DNA of 64,000 nucleotides. Origin: Plantibacter sp. ME-Dv--P-122b (lineage in GTDB: Bacteria; Actinomycetota; Actinomycetes; Actinomycetales; Microbacteriaceae). Shown here piece after piece: positions 25,125 to 33,605 of the stretch. The stretch is taken from assembly GCF_030209375.1 (NCBI RefSeq), contig NZ_JARVSC010000011.1, positions 124,001 through 188,000 of the forward strand, read 5' to 3'. The position numbers were made by a program, and so were the translations under genes. Position 1 is the first letter of the stretch. Every line of letters starts with the position of its first letter. The notes under the pieces were generated by a model. It made no database searches and had not been told where the DNA came from. It saw only the letters and a program-made list of their open reading frames with translations.

Positions 25125-26258
25125 ATGTCCGTCCCCGTTGGTGTCCTCGTCAACCCGATCGCGGGCTTCGGCGGCCCTCGTGGGCTGCACGGCACCGACG
25201 GGCTGACGGACGAGCAGTACGCCGTGGCCGTCTCGGAGGGACGCTCGACCGAGCGTCTCCTCCGGGCGGTCAGGCACCTGCGTGCCGCGACCGACGTCGA
25301 GCTGATCGCGGCGGCGGGTGTGCTCGGGTCCGACGCGCTCACGCGGGCGGACATCCCGCATCGGACGGTGGGTGCGGAGCCCGCGCGCCGGACGACCGGT
25401 GTCGACTCCATCGCCGCGGTTCAGTCCCTGCAACGGGCCGGAGCTCGTGCCGTCCTCTTCGCCGGCGGTGACGGCACGGCGCTCGACCTCGCCAGCGCAC
25501 TGGGGCCGGAGGTGCCGATGATCGGTGTACCGGCCGGGGTCAAGATGCACTCCGAAGCGTTCGCGCGATCGCCGGAGGGCGCCGGTCGGCTCGCGGCGCA
25601 GTACGTGTCCGGGAACGCGACCCTCGTCTGGGCGGAGGTGCTCGACGTCGACGACGAGGGCGTCTCCCGCCCGATGGCGGTGGTCCGCGTCCCCCGGGGC
25701 GGAGAGCCGCTCCAACGCGCGAAGTCGATGACGCCGGCGTCGGCGGGTCGAGCCGCGGTCGCGCAGGATGTCGTGGACGGCGCGGACCCCGGCAGCACCT
25801 GGATCATCGGGCCGGGGACCGGTGCGGGAGCGGTGGCCGAGGCGCTCGGTTTCACGGCGACACTTCGCGGCGTCGACCTCCGGCACGCCTCGGGGGAGGT
25901 CGAGCTCGACGTCGACGAGTCCCGACTGCTCCACGTCGCCCGGACCGTCCCCGGCACCCGCATCGTCCTCGGGGTCGTCGGCGGCCAGGGGTTCCTCCTG
26001 GGGCGCGGCAATCAGCAGCTGAGCCGTGCCGTCGTGGACGCCGTCGGAGCCGAGCACGTCGACATCGTCGCGACCACCGAGAAGGTCGGCGCGCTCCTGC
26101 CTCCCGTCCTCTACGTCGACGACGACGGCGCAGGCGGGACACACCCGCTCCTCGGATACCGGCGCGTGCGCGTCGGCCGACGCGAGAGCACCGTCATGCG
26201 GGTCCTCGACGCCGCGGCCGAGACCCTCCCGACCACTTCGATCCCGGCGCGCCGCTGA
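25125..26258 (+). CDS. AcoX-like/ATP-NAD kinase-fold protein
   Basis: A 377-residue protein. VPVGVLVNPIAGFGGPRGLHGTDG and ARAVLFAGGDGTALDLASAL show the NAD/diacylglycerol-kinase fold (GGDGT motif). GVPAGVKMHSEAFA and a C-terminal RIVLGVVGGQGFLLGRGNQQLS match the AcoX subgroup (COG3199), first seen in acetoin operons and of unproven function. It starts four bases after the aminotransferase stop, so the two are tightly linked. A role as kinase of a small metabolite or as a cofactor repair enzyme is possible but unproven. Confidence 0.8.
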   Translation: MSVPVGVLVNPIAGFGGPRGLHGTDGLTDEQYAVAVSEGRSTERLLRAVRHLRAATDVELIAAAGVLGSDALTRADIPHRTVGAEPARRTTGVDSIAAVQSLQRAGARAVLFAGGDGTALDLASALGPEVPMIGVPAGVKMHSEAFARSPEGAGRLAAQYVSGNATLVWAEVLDVDDEGVSRPMAVVRVPRGGEPLQRAKSMTPASAGRAAVAQDVVDGADPGSTWIIGPGTGAGAVAEALGFTATLRGVDLRHASGEVELDVDESRLLHVARTVPGTRIVLGVVGGQGFLLGRGNQQLSRAVVDAVGAEHVDIVATTEKVGALLPPVLYVDDDGAGGTHPLLGYRRVRVGRRESTVMRVLDAAAETLPTTSIPARR

Positions 26259-26309
26259 CGACCGCCACCACCCGAACCAGACCGACGACCGATGGAACAG
26301 GAGACCACC

Positions 26310-27710
26310 GTGACCCGTGAGGCACACCCGTACATGGCCAACTCGGCAGCCGAGAGCCGACAGGCGCTCCTCGACGCCGTGGGGGTCGAGGACCCCGACG
26401 AACTGTTCGCACAGATTCCCGCCCACCACCGCTCGGACGACCGCATCGAGCACCGCCCCGGCATCCGCTCCGAGTACGAGCTGCGGCGGCTCCTGGAGGA
26501 CCGTCTCCGCGGTGGTGTCTCCACCGAGAGCCACATCTCCTTCCTCGGCGGCGGATACTGGAACCACTACGTCCCGGCGCTGTGTGACGAGATCGCCGCA
26601 CGACCGGAGATCTCCACCTCCGTCTGGGGCACCCCGAGCTCGGACCACGGACGCAACCAGGCCTGGTTCGAGTTCACCTCGCAGCTGGGCGCGCTCCTCG
26701 AGCTCGAGTTCGTCGGTCTCCCCGTCTACAGCTGGGGATGCGCAGCCGGACACGCCCTCCGCATGGCGGCCCGGCTGACCGGTCGCTCCGTCGTCGTCGT
26801 GCCGGCCAACCTCGACCGTGAGCGCCGACTCGTGATCGAGACCTACTGCGGCTCGCGCGAACTCGGCGGAGCTCTCGAGCTCCGGACCGTACCGGTCGAC
26901 GCCGCCACCGGGGCGATCGCGCCGGACGCGCTGCAGGCCGTCCTCGACGAGGGCGTCGCCGCGGTCTACGTCGAGACGCCGAACTCGTGGGGCGTCGTGG
27001 AGGACGGTATCGCCGGGCTCATCGAGCGCACGCACGCGGTCGGTGCCGAGGCGATCGTCGGGGTCGACCCGATCTCGCTCGGCGTGCTCGCTCCGCCCGT
27101 CCGGTTCGGGGCGGACATCGTCGTCGGCTCCCTGCAGCCGCTCGGCGTGCACCTGAACGCCGGTGGCGGCGTCGGTGGATTCATCGCCTCGCGCGACGAG
27201 GAGCGCTACGCCCGCGAGTTCCCGACGCTGCAGGTCAGCCTCTCGCCCACCATCGCCGACGGTGAGCGGGCGTTCGGGATGACCCTCTTCGGGCAGAGCT
27301 CCTACGGTTCCCGCGAACTCGGCAACGACTGGACCGGCAACTCGGTCTACCTGTGGGCCGTGCGAGCCGCCGTGTACCTGTCGCTCATGGGACCGCAGGG
27401 TATGCGCGAGCTGGCCGAGACGGTCGGTGCGAACGCACGTGCGACCGCAGGGCTGCTCGCCGCCGTTCCCGGAGTGACGGTCCGGAACGCCGATCGGATC
27501 TTCAAGGAGTTCGTGGTCGACTTCTCGGCCACCGGACGGTCGGTGGACGAGATCAACCGGGCGCTGCTCGAGCGGGGCATCCTGGGCGGTCACGATTTGA
27601 GCGGTGAAGCGGACGGGGTCGACGGCTGCGCACTCTACTGCGTCACCGAGACCACGACCGAGGACGATGTACGCGCCCTCGTCGGCGCCCTGACGGAGGT
27701 GCTCGCATGA
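26310..27710 (+). CDS. GcvPA-like subunit of a PLP-dependent enzyme
   Basis: A 466-residue protein related to the first half of glycine decarboxylase (P-protein). The GTG at 26310 has AGGAG six bases upstream and is preferred to the ATG at 26292. HISFLGGGYWNHYVPALCDEIA and the PTSSDHGRNQAWFEFTSQLGALLELEF-like region (here WGTPSSDHGRNQAWFEF) are P-protein features, but the normal YTPYQAE and following G-M-x-x-A-N block is replaced by GLPVYSWGCAAGHALRM. ADIVVGSLQPLGVHLNAGGG matches the GQSLG segment. No lysine for PLP is expected in this half. It partners the next gene. Confidence 0.75.
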   Translation: MTREAHPYMANSAAESRQALLDAVGVEDPDELFAQIPAHHRSDDRIEHRPGIRSEYELRRLLEDRLRGGVSTESHISFLGGGYWNHYVPALCDEIAARPEISTSVWGTPSSDHGRNQAWFEFTSQLGALLELEFVGLPVYSWGCAAGHALRMAARLTGRSVVVVPANLDRERRLVIETYCGSRELGGALELRTVPVDAATGAIAPDALQAVLDEGVAAVYVETPNSWGVVEDGIAGLIERTHAVGAEAIVGVDPISLGVLAPPVRFGADIVVGSLQPLGVHLNAGGGVGGFIASRDEERYAREFPTLQVSLSPTIADGERAFGMTLFGQSSYGSRELGNDWTGNSVYLWAVRAAVYLSLMGPQGMRELAETVGANARATAGLLAAVPGVTVRNADRIFKEFVVDFSATGRSVDEINRALLERGILGGHDLSGEADGVDGCALYCVTETTTEDDVRALVGALTEVLA

Positions 27711-27727
27711 ACCGGGAAGGTGATCGG

Positions 27728-29275
27728 ATGAGCCAGGAGACCACCCGTTCGAGTCGGGTCCGCCGCTACCACGCCGCGTCGTGGGACGAGGGCGTGGTGT
27801 ACGAGCTCGGTGCACCGGGACGGCGCGGCGTCATTCCGCCGACGTCGTGGGCGCCGGCCGACGACGGCCCGACGTTCGCCGAGGGGCTGCGCCGCGACGG
27901 CGTCGCCGACCTCCCCGAGCTGGCGGAGTACGAGGTGCGCCGACACTTCACCCACCTCGCGCAGCAGACGCTCGGGATGATGGGCATCAGCCTCTTCGGC
28001 ACCTGCACGATGAAGCACAGCCCGACGGTGAACGAACAGCTCGCCGCGCGACCCGAGGTCGCCGCCGTGCACCCGCGGCAGGACGCCTCGACGATGCAGG
28101 GACTGCTGGGTATCGTGCACGACCTGGAAGCCGAGCTCTGCAACCTCTCCGGGATGTCTGCGTTCAGCTTCCAGCCCGGTGGCGGGGCCGACGCGGCGTA
28201 CCTGAACATGGTCATCACGCGGGCCCACTTCGAGGCGAAGGGTGAGCTGGGGCAGCGCCGTCAGGTCATCACCACGGCCCAGGCGCACCCGTGCAACCCG
28301 GCTACGGCGAAGGCCGCGGGTTTCGAGGTCGTGACCCTGCCGGTGGAGGAGGACGGCTACCCCTCGCTGGAGGCCTTCCGGTCGGTCATCGGCCCGCAGA
28401 CCGCTGCGATCGTGCTGAACAACCCCGACGACATGGGGGTCTACAACCCGTTCATCACCGAGGTCATCGACGCGGTCCACGCCGAAGGTGGCCTGGCCTT
28501 CTACGACAGTGCCAACTTCAACGGCGTCATGACGAGGCTGCGCGCACGGGACCTGGGTTTCGACGCGTGCATGTACATGCTGCACAAGACCTTCGGGGCA
28601 CCGAAGGGCGGGAACGGGCCGTCGGTGGGTGCCTACGGGTGTTCGGATGAGCTGGCACCGTTCCTGCCCGGCCCGCGGGTCGAACGCCACGACGACGCCT
28701 GTGTGTTCATCGAGCCCGAGCAGAGCGTCGGTCGCGTCCGCGAGTTCTTCGGCAACGTCCCACAGCTCCTCAAGGCGTACTCGTGGACCCGGGCCATGGG
28801 CACCGACGGACTGCGCGAGGCGGCCGACCTCTCGGTCCTCGCGAACAACTACATGGAGCACCGGCTCATGGCGATCCCCGGCGTGACCATGTCGTTCGCG
28901 GGGAAGGCGCTGCCCCGGCTCGAGATGACCCGGTACTCCCTCGAGGAGTACGCGGCCGAGACCGGGCTGTCGACCGTGGACGTGCAGAACCGGATGACGG
29001 ACTTCGGCATCGACGCCTACTGGCTCGCGCATGAACCGTGGATCGTACCGGAGCCGTTCACCCCGGAGGCCGGCGAGATGTGGTCGAAGGAGGACCTCGA
29101 CGAGTGGATCGACGTCCTCGAGCACGTCCTCGAGGAGGGCCGGAACGACCCGGAACTCGTCCGGACGGCACCGCATCGTCAGGTCGTCGCCCAGATCGAC
29201 GGTTCCGGGCTGGACGACCCCGAGCGGTGGGCCACGACCTGGGCCGCCTATCGGCGCAAGCATGCCACGTCGTGA
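27728..29275 (+). CDS. GcvPB-like PLP-binding subunit
   Basis: A 515-residue protein related to the second half of the glycine cleavage P-protein. GISLFGTCTMKHSPTVNE, FSFQPGGGADAAYLNM and a PLP-lysine motif MYMLHKTFGAPKGGNGPS are clear. The start at ATG 27728 follows GGAAGG; an ATG at 27707 overlapping the previous stop is the alternative. No GcvH or GcvT gene is present in the window, so ordinary glycine cleavage is unlikely. A decarboxylase, or another carbon-bond reaction on a pathway amino acid, is more plausible. Family clear, reaction unknown. Confidence 0.78.
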   Translation: MSQETTRSSRVRRYHAASWDEGVVYELGAPGRRGVIPPTSWAPADDGPTFAEGLRRDGVADLPELAEYEVRRHFTHLAQQTLGMMGISLFGTCTMKHSPTVNEQLAARPEVAAVHPRQDASTMQGLLGIVHDLEAELCNLSGMSAFSFQPGGGADAAYLNMVITRAHFEAKGELGQRRQVITTAQAHPCNPATAKAAGFEVVTLPVEEDGYPSLEAFRSVIGPQTAAIVLNNPDDMGVYNPFITEVIDAVHAEGGLAFYDSANFNGVMTRLRARDLGFDACMYMLHKTFGAPKGGNGPSVGAYGCSDELAPFLPGPRVERHDDACVFIEPEQSVGRVREFFGNVPQLLKAYSWTRAMGTDGLREAADLSVLANNYMEHRLMAIPGVTMSFAGKALPRLEMTRYSLEEYAAETGLSTVDVQNRMTDFGIDAYWLAHEPWIVPEPFTPEAGEMWSKEDLDEWIDVLEHVLEEGRNDPELVRTAPHRQVVAQIDGSGLDDPERWATTWAAYRRKHATS

Positions 29276-29317
29276 CGCCGCATCGGACCACCGACGGACA
29301 CTGAGGAAGGAACACGC

Positions 29318-30079
29318 GTGATCGACAAACGAGTCGCCTCGACGGCGGACGCCGTCGAGGGTGTCCGTGACGGGGACACGGTGATGATCGGCGGCTTCGG
29401 CCGCGCGGGACAACCGGTCGAACTCATCGACGCGCTCATCGAGCAGGGCGCGTCCGAGCTGACCATCGTCAACAACAACGCGGGGAACGGCGACCACGGC
29501 CTGGCCGCCCTGCTCGACCGCGGACGGGTGCGGAAGATCATCTGCTCCTTCCCACGACAGAGCGACTCCTGGGTCTTCGACCGGCTGTACCGGGCGGGCG
29601 AGCTCGAACTCGAGCTCGTCCCGCAGGGCAACCTCGCAGAACGCATCCGCGCCGCCGGTGCCGGCATCGGCGGCTTCTACACCCCGACCGGGGTTGGCAC
29701 GACGCTGGCCGAGGGGAAGGAGACCCGCGAATTCGACGGGCGGACCCATGCGCTGGAACTCCCCATCCACGCGGACTTCGCCCTCGTGAGCGCCTACCGC
29801 GCCGACCGCTGGGGCAACCTCGTCTACCGCGAGACCGCTCGCAACTTCGGTCCGATCATGTGCACCGCCGCGCGGACGACGGTCGTCCAGGTCGACGCCG
29901 TGGTGGAGCTCGGCGACCTCGACCCGGAGGCCGTCGTCACGCCGGGCCTCTTCGTGGACCGGGTCGTCGAGACCGGTGAGCGCCGCTGGTTGCGCGACGG
30001 CGCCTTCGTCGGCGGGGTCGACCTCGCCGGTAGCCCGCTGGTGCCCGACGAACCGTCCGACGAGGAGGACGCCGCATGA
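29318..30079 (+). CDS. pcaI: 3-oxoadipate CoA-transferase, alpha subunit
   Basis: A 253-residue protein. VMIGGFGRAGQPVELIDALIEQG, LTIVNNNAGNGDHGLAALL, KIICSFPRQSDSWVFD and VPQGNLAERIRAAGAGIGGFYTPTG follow PcaI/CatI closely throughout. The enzyme moves CoA from succinyl-CoA to 3-oxoadipate, or to a near homologue. It lies in an operon with the beta subunit (four-base overlap) and a thiolase, as in beta-ketoadipate pathways, although no ring-cleaving dioxygenase of the protocatechuate or catechol type is in the window. Confidence 0.9.
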   Translation: MIDKRVASTADAVEGVRDGDTVMIGGFGRAGQPVELIDALIEQGASELTIVNNNAGNGDHGLAALLDRGRVRKIICSFPRQSDSWVFDRLYRAGELELELVPQGNLAERIRAAGAGIGGFYTPTGVGTTLAEGKETREFDGRTHALELPIHADFALVSAYRADRWGNLVYRETARNFGPIMCTAARTTVVQVDAVVELGDLDPEAVVTPGLFVDRVVETGERRWLRDGAFVGGVDLAGSPLVPDEPSDEEDAA

Positions 30080-30768
30080 CCACCCGCATCGACCGGAACG
30101 CGCTCGCCGCGCGCATCGCTGCCGACATCGAGGACGGTGCGATCGTCAACCTCGGCATCGGAGCGCCGACGCTCGTCGCCGAGCACCTGCCGGAGGGCGC
30201 GGAGATCATCCTCCACACGGAGAACGGGATGCTCGGCATGGGGGCCGCACCCCGCCCCGGCGCGCTCGACCCGGACCTCATCAACGCCGGCAAGCAGGCC
30301 GTCACCACGGTGGCGGGCGCCTCGTTCTTCCATCACGCCGACTCCTTCGCCATGATGCGCGGCGGGCACCTCGACCTCTGCGTCCTCGGCGCCTACCAGG
30401 TGAGTCAGGAGGGCGACCTCGCCAACTGGTCCACCGGTGGCGAGGGTTCCATCCCCTCGGTGGGTGGGGCGATGGACCTCGCCATCGGGGCGAAGCGGGT
30501 CGTCGTCATGACCGACCTGCTGACCCGGTCCGGCGAGTCGAAACTCGTCGCCGAGTGCGCCTACCCGCTCACCGGGGTCGGCTGTGTGTCGCGGGTCTAC
30601 ACCGACCACGCCGTGTTCGACGTCACACCGGAGGGGTTCGCGGTGGTGGAGACGTTCGGAGACACGACCGTCGACGAGCTGCGGGCCCTCACCGGGCTCG
30701 CGTTGACCGATGCGACCACCGGTACCGCGCCCGCGGCCGAGCAGACCCTGGAACGGAGTGCAGGATGA
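30076..30768 (+). CDS. pcaJ: 3-oxoadipate CoA-transferase, beta subunit
   Basis: A 230-residue protein. IVNLGIGAPTLVAEHLPEG and ILHTENGMLGMG, which carries the catalytic Glu that forms the CoA thioester, are intact. LCVLGAYQVSQEGDLANWS and SIPSVGGAMDLAIGAKRV are PcaJ features. It forms the heteromer with the preceding alpha subunit. Stop and start overlap with both neighbours, showing one translationally coupled unit. Confidence 0.92.
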   Translation: MTTRIDRNALAARIAADIEDGAIVNLGIGAPTLVAEHLPEGAEIILHTENGMLGMGAAPRPGALDPDLINAGKQAVTTVAGASFFHHADSFAMMRGGHLDLCVLGAYQVSQEGDLANWSTGGEGSIPSVGGAMDLAIGAKRVVVMTDLLTRSGESKLVAECAYPLTGVGCVSRVYTDHAVFDVTPEGFAVVETFGDTTVDELRALTGLALTDATTGTAPAAEQTLERSAG

Positions 30769-31940
30769 CCGAGACCTACCTCTACGACGCGGTCAGGACA
30801 CCGTTCGGGCGGTCCGGGGGAGCGCTCGCTGGTGTCCGACCCGACGATCTGGCCGCCGTGGTGCTCCGCGCGATCGTCGACCGGACCGGACTCGACCCGG
30901 CTCGCATCGACGACGTCGTGCTCGGGGACGCGAACCAGGCGGGTGAGGACAACCGGGACGTCGCGCGGTTCGCCGCCCTGCTCGCCGGGTTCCCGACCTC
31001 GGTGACCGGTGTGACCGTCAACCGGCTCTGCGCCTCCTCGATGGACGCTGTCATCCAGGGGTCACGGGCGATCGCTGCCGGCGACGCCGACATCGTGCTG
31101 GCCGGCGGCGTCGAGTCTATGAGTCGTGCGCCCTACGTGCTCGAGAAGTCGGCCAGGGGTTTCCCCAGCATCGGCAATCCGACGCTCTGGAACACCTCGA
31201 TCGGCTGGCGGATGGTGAACCCCGCGTTGCCCGAGGCGTGGACGATCTCGAACGGTGAGGCCGCGGAGAAGGTTGCACAGGAGCGCGGTGTCACGCGGGA
31301 GCAGCAGGACGCCTATGCGGTCCGTTCGCACCGGCTGGCTGCGGCCGCCTGGGCCGACGGGGTCTTCGACGGCGAGGTGGTCCCGGTCCCCGGGGTCGAG
31401 CTCGGGCGGGACGAGGGGATCCGCGACGACACGACGGTGGAGCGGCTCGCGGGGCTCCGTCCACTGTTCCCCCGTGACGGCCACGGCACCGTGACCGCGG
31501 GCAACTCCTCCTCCATCAACGACGGCGCCTCGGCCGTGTTGCTCGCCAGAGAAGGCGCCGTCGACGGCGAACCGCTCGCCCGGATCGCCGGACGAGCGGC
31601 GCACGGCGTCGATCCGGACGACTTCCCGATCGCGCCCGTGGAGGCCGCGAACAAGGCCCTCGCCCGGGCGGGGCGTCATTGGTCCGACGTCGACGTCGTC
31701 GAGCTGAACGAGGCGTTCGCCTCCCAGACCCTCGCCTGCCTCGCGGGATGGCCGGACCTCGATCCCGAGCGGCTCAACCCGCGCGGTGGTGCACTCGCCA
31801 TCGGTCATCCCCTGGGGGCGTCCGGTGGCCGGGTGATCGGGCGGGCCGCGCACGAGCTCGTGCGGCGTGGCGGCGGGGTCGCCGTGGCGACGGTGTGCAT
31901 CGGTGTCGGTCAGGCACTGGCGGTGGTCCTCGAGCGCTGA
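30765..31940 (+). CDS. PcaF-like thiolase (3-oxoadipyl-CoA thiolase family)
   Basis: A 391-residue thiolase. VVLGDANQAGEDNRDVARFAALLAG is characteristic of PcaF/PaaJ. The acyl-accepting Cys lies in VNRLCASSMDAV, where PcaF usually has CGSGLDA, so the active-site neighbourhood is unusual. The His (GGALAIGHPLGASGG) and second Cys (TVCIGVGQAL) are normal. It would split 3-oxoadipyl-CoA to succinyl-CoA and acetyl-CoA. The changed residues next to the Cys may mean a related 3-oxoacyl-CoA is used. Last gene of the plus-strand operon. Confidence 0.88.
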   Translation: MTETYLYDAVRTPFGRSGGALAGVRPDDLAAVVLRAIVDRTGLDPARIDDVVLGDANQAGEDNRDVARFAALLAGFPTSVTGVTVNRLCASSMDAVIQGSRAIAAGDADIVLAGGVESMSRAPYVLEKSARGFPSIGNPTLWNTSIGWRMVNPALPEAWTISNGEAAEKVAQERGVTREQQDAYAVRSHRLAAAAWADGVFDGEVVPVPGVELGRDEGIRDDTTVERLAGLRPLFPRDGHGTVTAGNSSSINDGASAVLLAREGAVDGEPLARIAGRAAHGVDPDDFPIAPVEAANKALARAGRHWSDVDVVELNEAFASQTLACLAGWPDLDPERLNPRGGALAIGHPLGASGGRVIGRAAHELVRRGGGVAVATVCIGVGQALAVVLER

Positions 31941-31952
31941 GTGCCTGCCCGA

Positions 31953-32735
31953 TCAGCGGATGTAGGAGGCGCCGTTCAGGTCGAGCGTGGCCCCGGTGAG
32001 GCTCGGTGTACGGTCGGTCGCGAGGAAGGCGGCCAGCTCGGCGATCTCCGCGGCGGCGACGTGGCGTCCCATCGTCAGGCCCTCGGCGACGGAGCTCTGC
32101 TGCTCGGTGGAGAGCCCCTGCGTCCCCATGCCGGTGTCGACGACGCCGGGCGCGATCGTGTACACGCGGACCCCGCGGCGTGCGACGTCGCGGGCGAGCG
32201 TCTGGGCGAAGTTGCGGACGGCGGCCTTCGACGCGGCGTACGCGGACGCCTCGGGGAGACGCGAGCCCTGCTCGGCGGCCCAGCTGGAGATGACGATGAT
32301 GGAGCCGCCAGAGCGTTCGGCGAGGTCGTGGGCCGCCTGGCGCATGAGGGCGGCCGGGGCGACGGCGTTGACCGTCATCGACGCCTCCCACCCGTCGTCC
32401 CATTCCGCTACCGGCCCCTGCAGTGGTGTCCGCATCATGACCGCCGCGTTGAGCACGACCGTGTCGACGGGCCGGATCGCGTTCGCCCGATCCCACAGCT
32501 CCCGAGCCGATGCGCCGGAGGTGATGTCCGCCTCGAGCAGGGCGTGGCGGTCCGGGGCCGCGGCTTCCAGGACGGCGCGTGCTTCGGCCGCGCGACTGCG
32601 ATAGGTGCCGACGACGAAGGCGCCTTCGCGGCCGAGGACCTTGGCGAGGGCCGAACCGATGCCGCCGGACACCCCGGTGACGAGCACCGAACGCCCGGCG
32701 AGCGACGGGGTCGGACCGCCGTTCACGACACTCAC
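31953..32735 (-). CDS. SDR-family oxidoreductase
   Basis: A 260-residue classical short-chain dehydrogenase starting with a GTG at 32735 that overlaps the neighbouring SDR's stop (GTGA). The cofactor motif is VTGVSGGIGSAL, the NAG-type segment reads VLNAAVM and the catalytic Ser and Tyr-x3-Lys are in IVISSWA and AYAASKAAV. TYRSRA after strand 2 suggests NADP preference. It should interconvert a hydroxyl and a carbonyl on a pathway intermediate. It is convergent with the thiolase gene. Confidence 0.9.
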   Translation of the reverse strand: MSVVNGGPTPSLAGRSVLVTGVSGGIGSALAKVLGREGAFVVGTYRSRAAEARAVLEAAAPDRHALLEADITSGASARELWDRANAIRPVDTVVLNAAVMMRTPLQGPVAEWDDGWEASMTVNAVAPAALMRQAAHDLAERSGGSIIVISSWAAEQGSRLPEASAYAASKAAVRNFAQTLARDVARRGVRVYTIAPGVVDTGMGTQGLSTEQQSSVAEGLTMGRHVAAAEIAELAAFLATDRTPSLTGATLDLNGASYIR

Positions 32736-33511
32736 AGCAGGCCCCCGTCGACGGGGATCAGCTGTCCGGTGATGGCCGCTGCCTGGGCGGACGAGAGGAA
32801 CAGGGCGGTGTCGGCGACGTCGCCCGGTGTCGCGAGTCGGCGGAGGGCGGTCTGCCGGGCGGCGGCCTCCAGCGCCTCCCCGAGGGCCGGACCGCCGCGC
32901 CCTGCGCGGTCGCTCATGCGGCCGCGCAGGGCGTCGGTCGCCACGGGGCCCGGGGCGACGGCGTTCACCCGGATGCCGCGCGGGCCGAGCGACATCGCCA
33001 TCGAGCGCACGGCGCCCAGGACGGCGTGTTTGCTCGCGGCGTAGGCGAGGAGGTTGGGGTCGCCGCGCCAGGAGTTCAGCGAGCCGATCGCGACGATGGA
33101 CGAGCCGTGCGGCATCGACTCGGCGACGGACTTGACCGTCACGACGAAGCCGCGCACGTTCACGGCCATCGTCTGGTCGAACATGTCGAGGTCGACGTCG
33201 GCCGGTCGGTGCCAGGGCGGCACGATGCCGGCGGCGGCGATCACGCCGTCGAAGGGTCCGTGTTCGGCCTGTGTCGAACGCATCGCCTCGACGACGGCCG
33301 GCTCGTCCGTCACGTCCAGCTGCCGGGAGGGCCACGGCGCATCGTCCGCCGCCGCGGCCAGGTCGACGATGACGCCGTCCGCCCCGCCGGCCGACAGTCG
33401 GGCCACGATCTCGGCACCGATCCCCTGGGCGCCTCCGGTGACGAGGAACCGTCGCCCGGAGAACCCGCTCGAAGACGCTGTCTGTCCACTGCCCACGGTG
33501 TCGCTCCTCAT
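32732..33511 (-). CDS. SDR-family oxidoreductase
   Basis: A 259-residue classical short-chain dehydrogenase: VTGGAQGIGAEI for cofactor, VIVDLAAAAD (Asp, suggesting NAD) after strand 2, AAGIVPPWHRP in place of NNAG, and a YAASKHAV catalytic pair. Its stop overlaps the start of the next SDR, so the two are co-expressed. Their common upstream region contains TTGACG and a 14-mer distantly like the shared pathway operator (33554-33567). Substrate unknown. Confidence 0.9.
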   Translation of the reverse strand: MRSDTVGSGQTASSSGFSGRRFLVTGGAQGIGAEIVARLSAGGADGVIVDLAAAADDAPWPSRQLDVTDEPAVVEAMRSTQAEHGPFDGVIAAAGIVPPWHRPADVDLDMFDQTMAVNVRGFVVTVKSVAESMPHGSSIVAIGSLNSWRGDPNLLAYAASKHAVLGAVRSMAMSLGPRGIRVNAVAPGPVATDALRGRMSDRAGRGGPALGEALEAAARQTALRRLATPGDVADTALFLSSAQAAAITGQLIPVDGGLL

Positions 33512-33605
33512 CGTGTCGATCGCCGCCTCAACCGTACGTCAAGCGAACGTTTGTCCGCAAGGCGAACGCGGGGTGAACCGTGCCGTCGAGGTGCACACTG
33601 GGGTG

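Noticed and set aside
24984-27815. A 943-codon open frame on the minus strand
   Set aside because: It lies opposite the aminotransferase, AcoX-like and GcvPA-like genes, which have clear families. High G+C removes stop codons from the antisense frames, and its protein has no recognisable domain.
26310-29275. Complete glycine cleavage system
   Set aside because: Only the two P-protein-like halves are present. No H-protein (lipoyl) or T-protein gene was found nearby, and the neighbours belong to another pathway.
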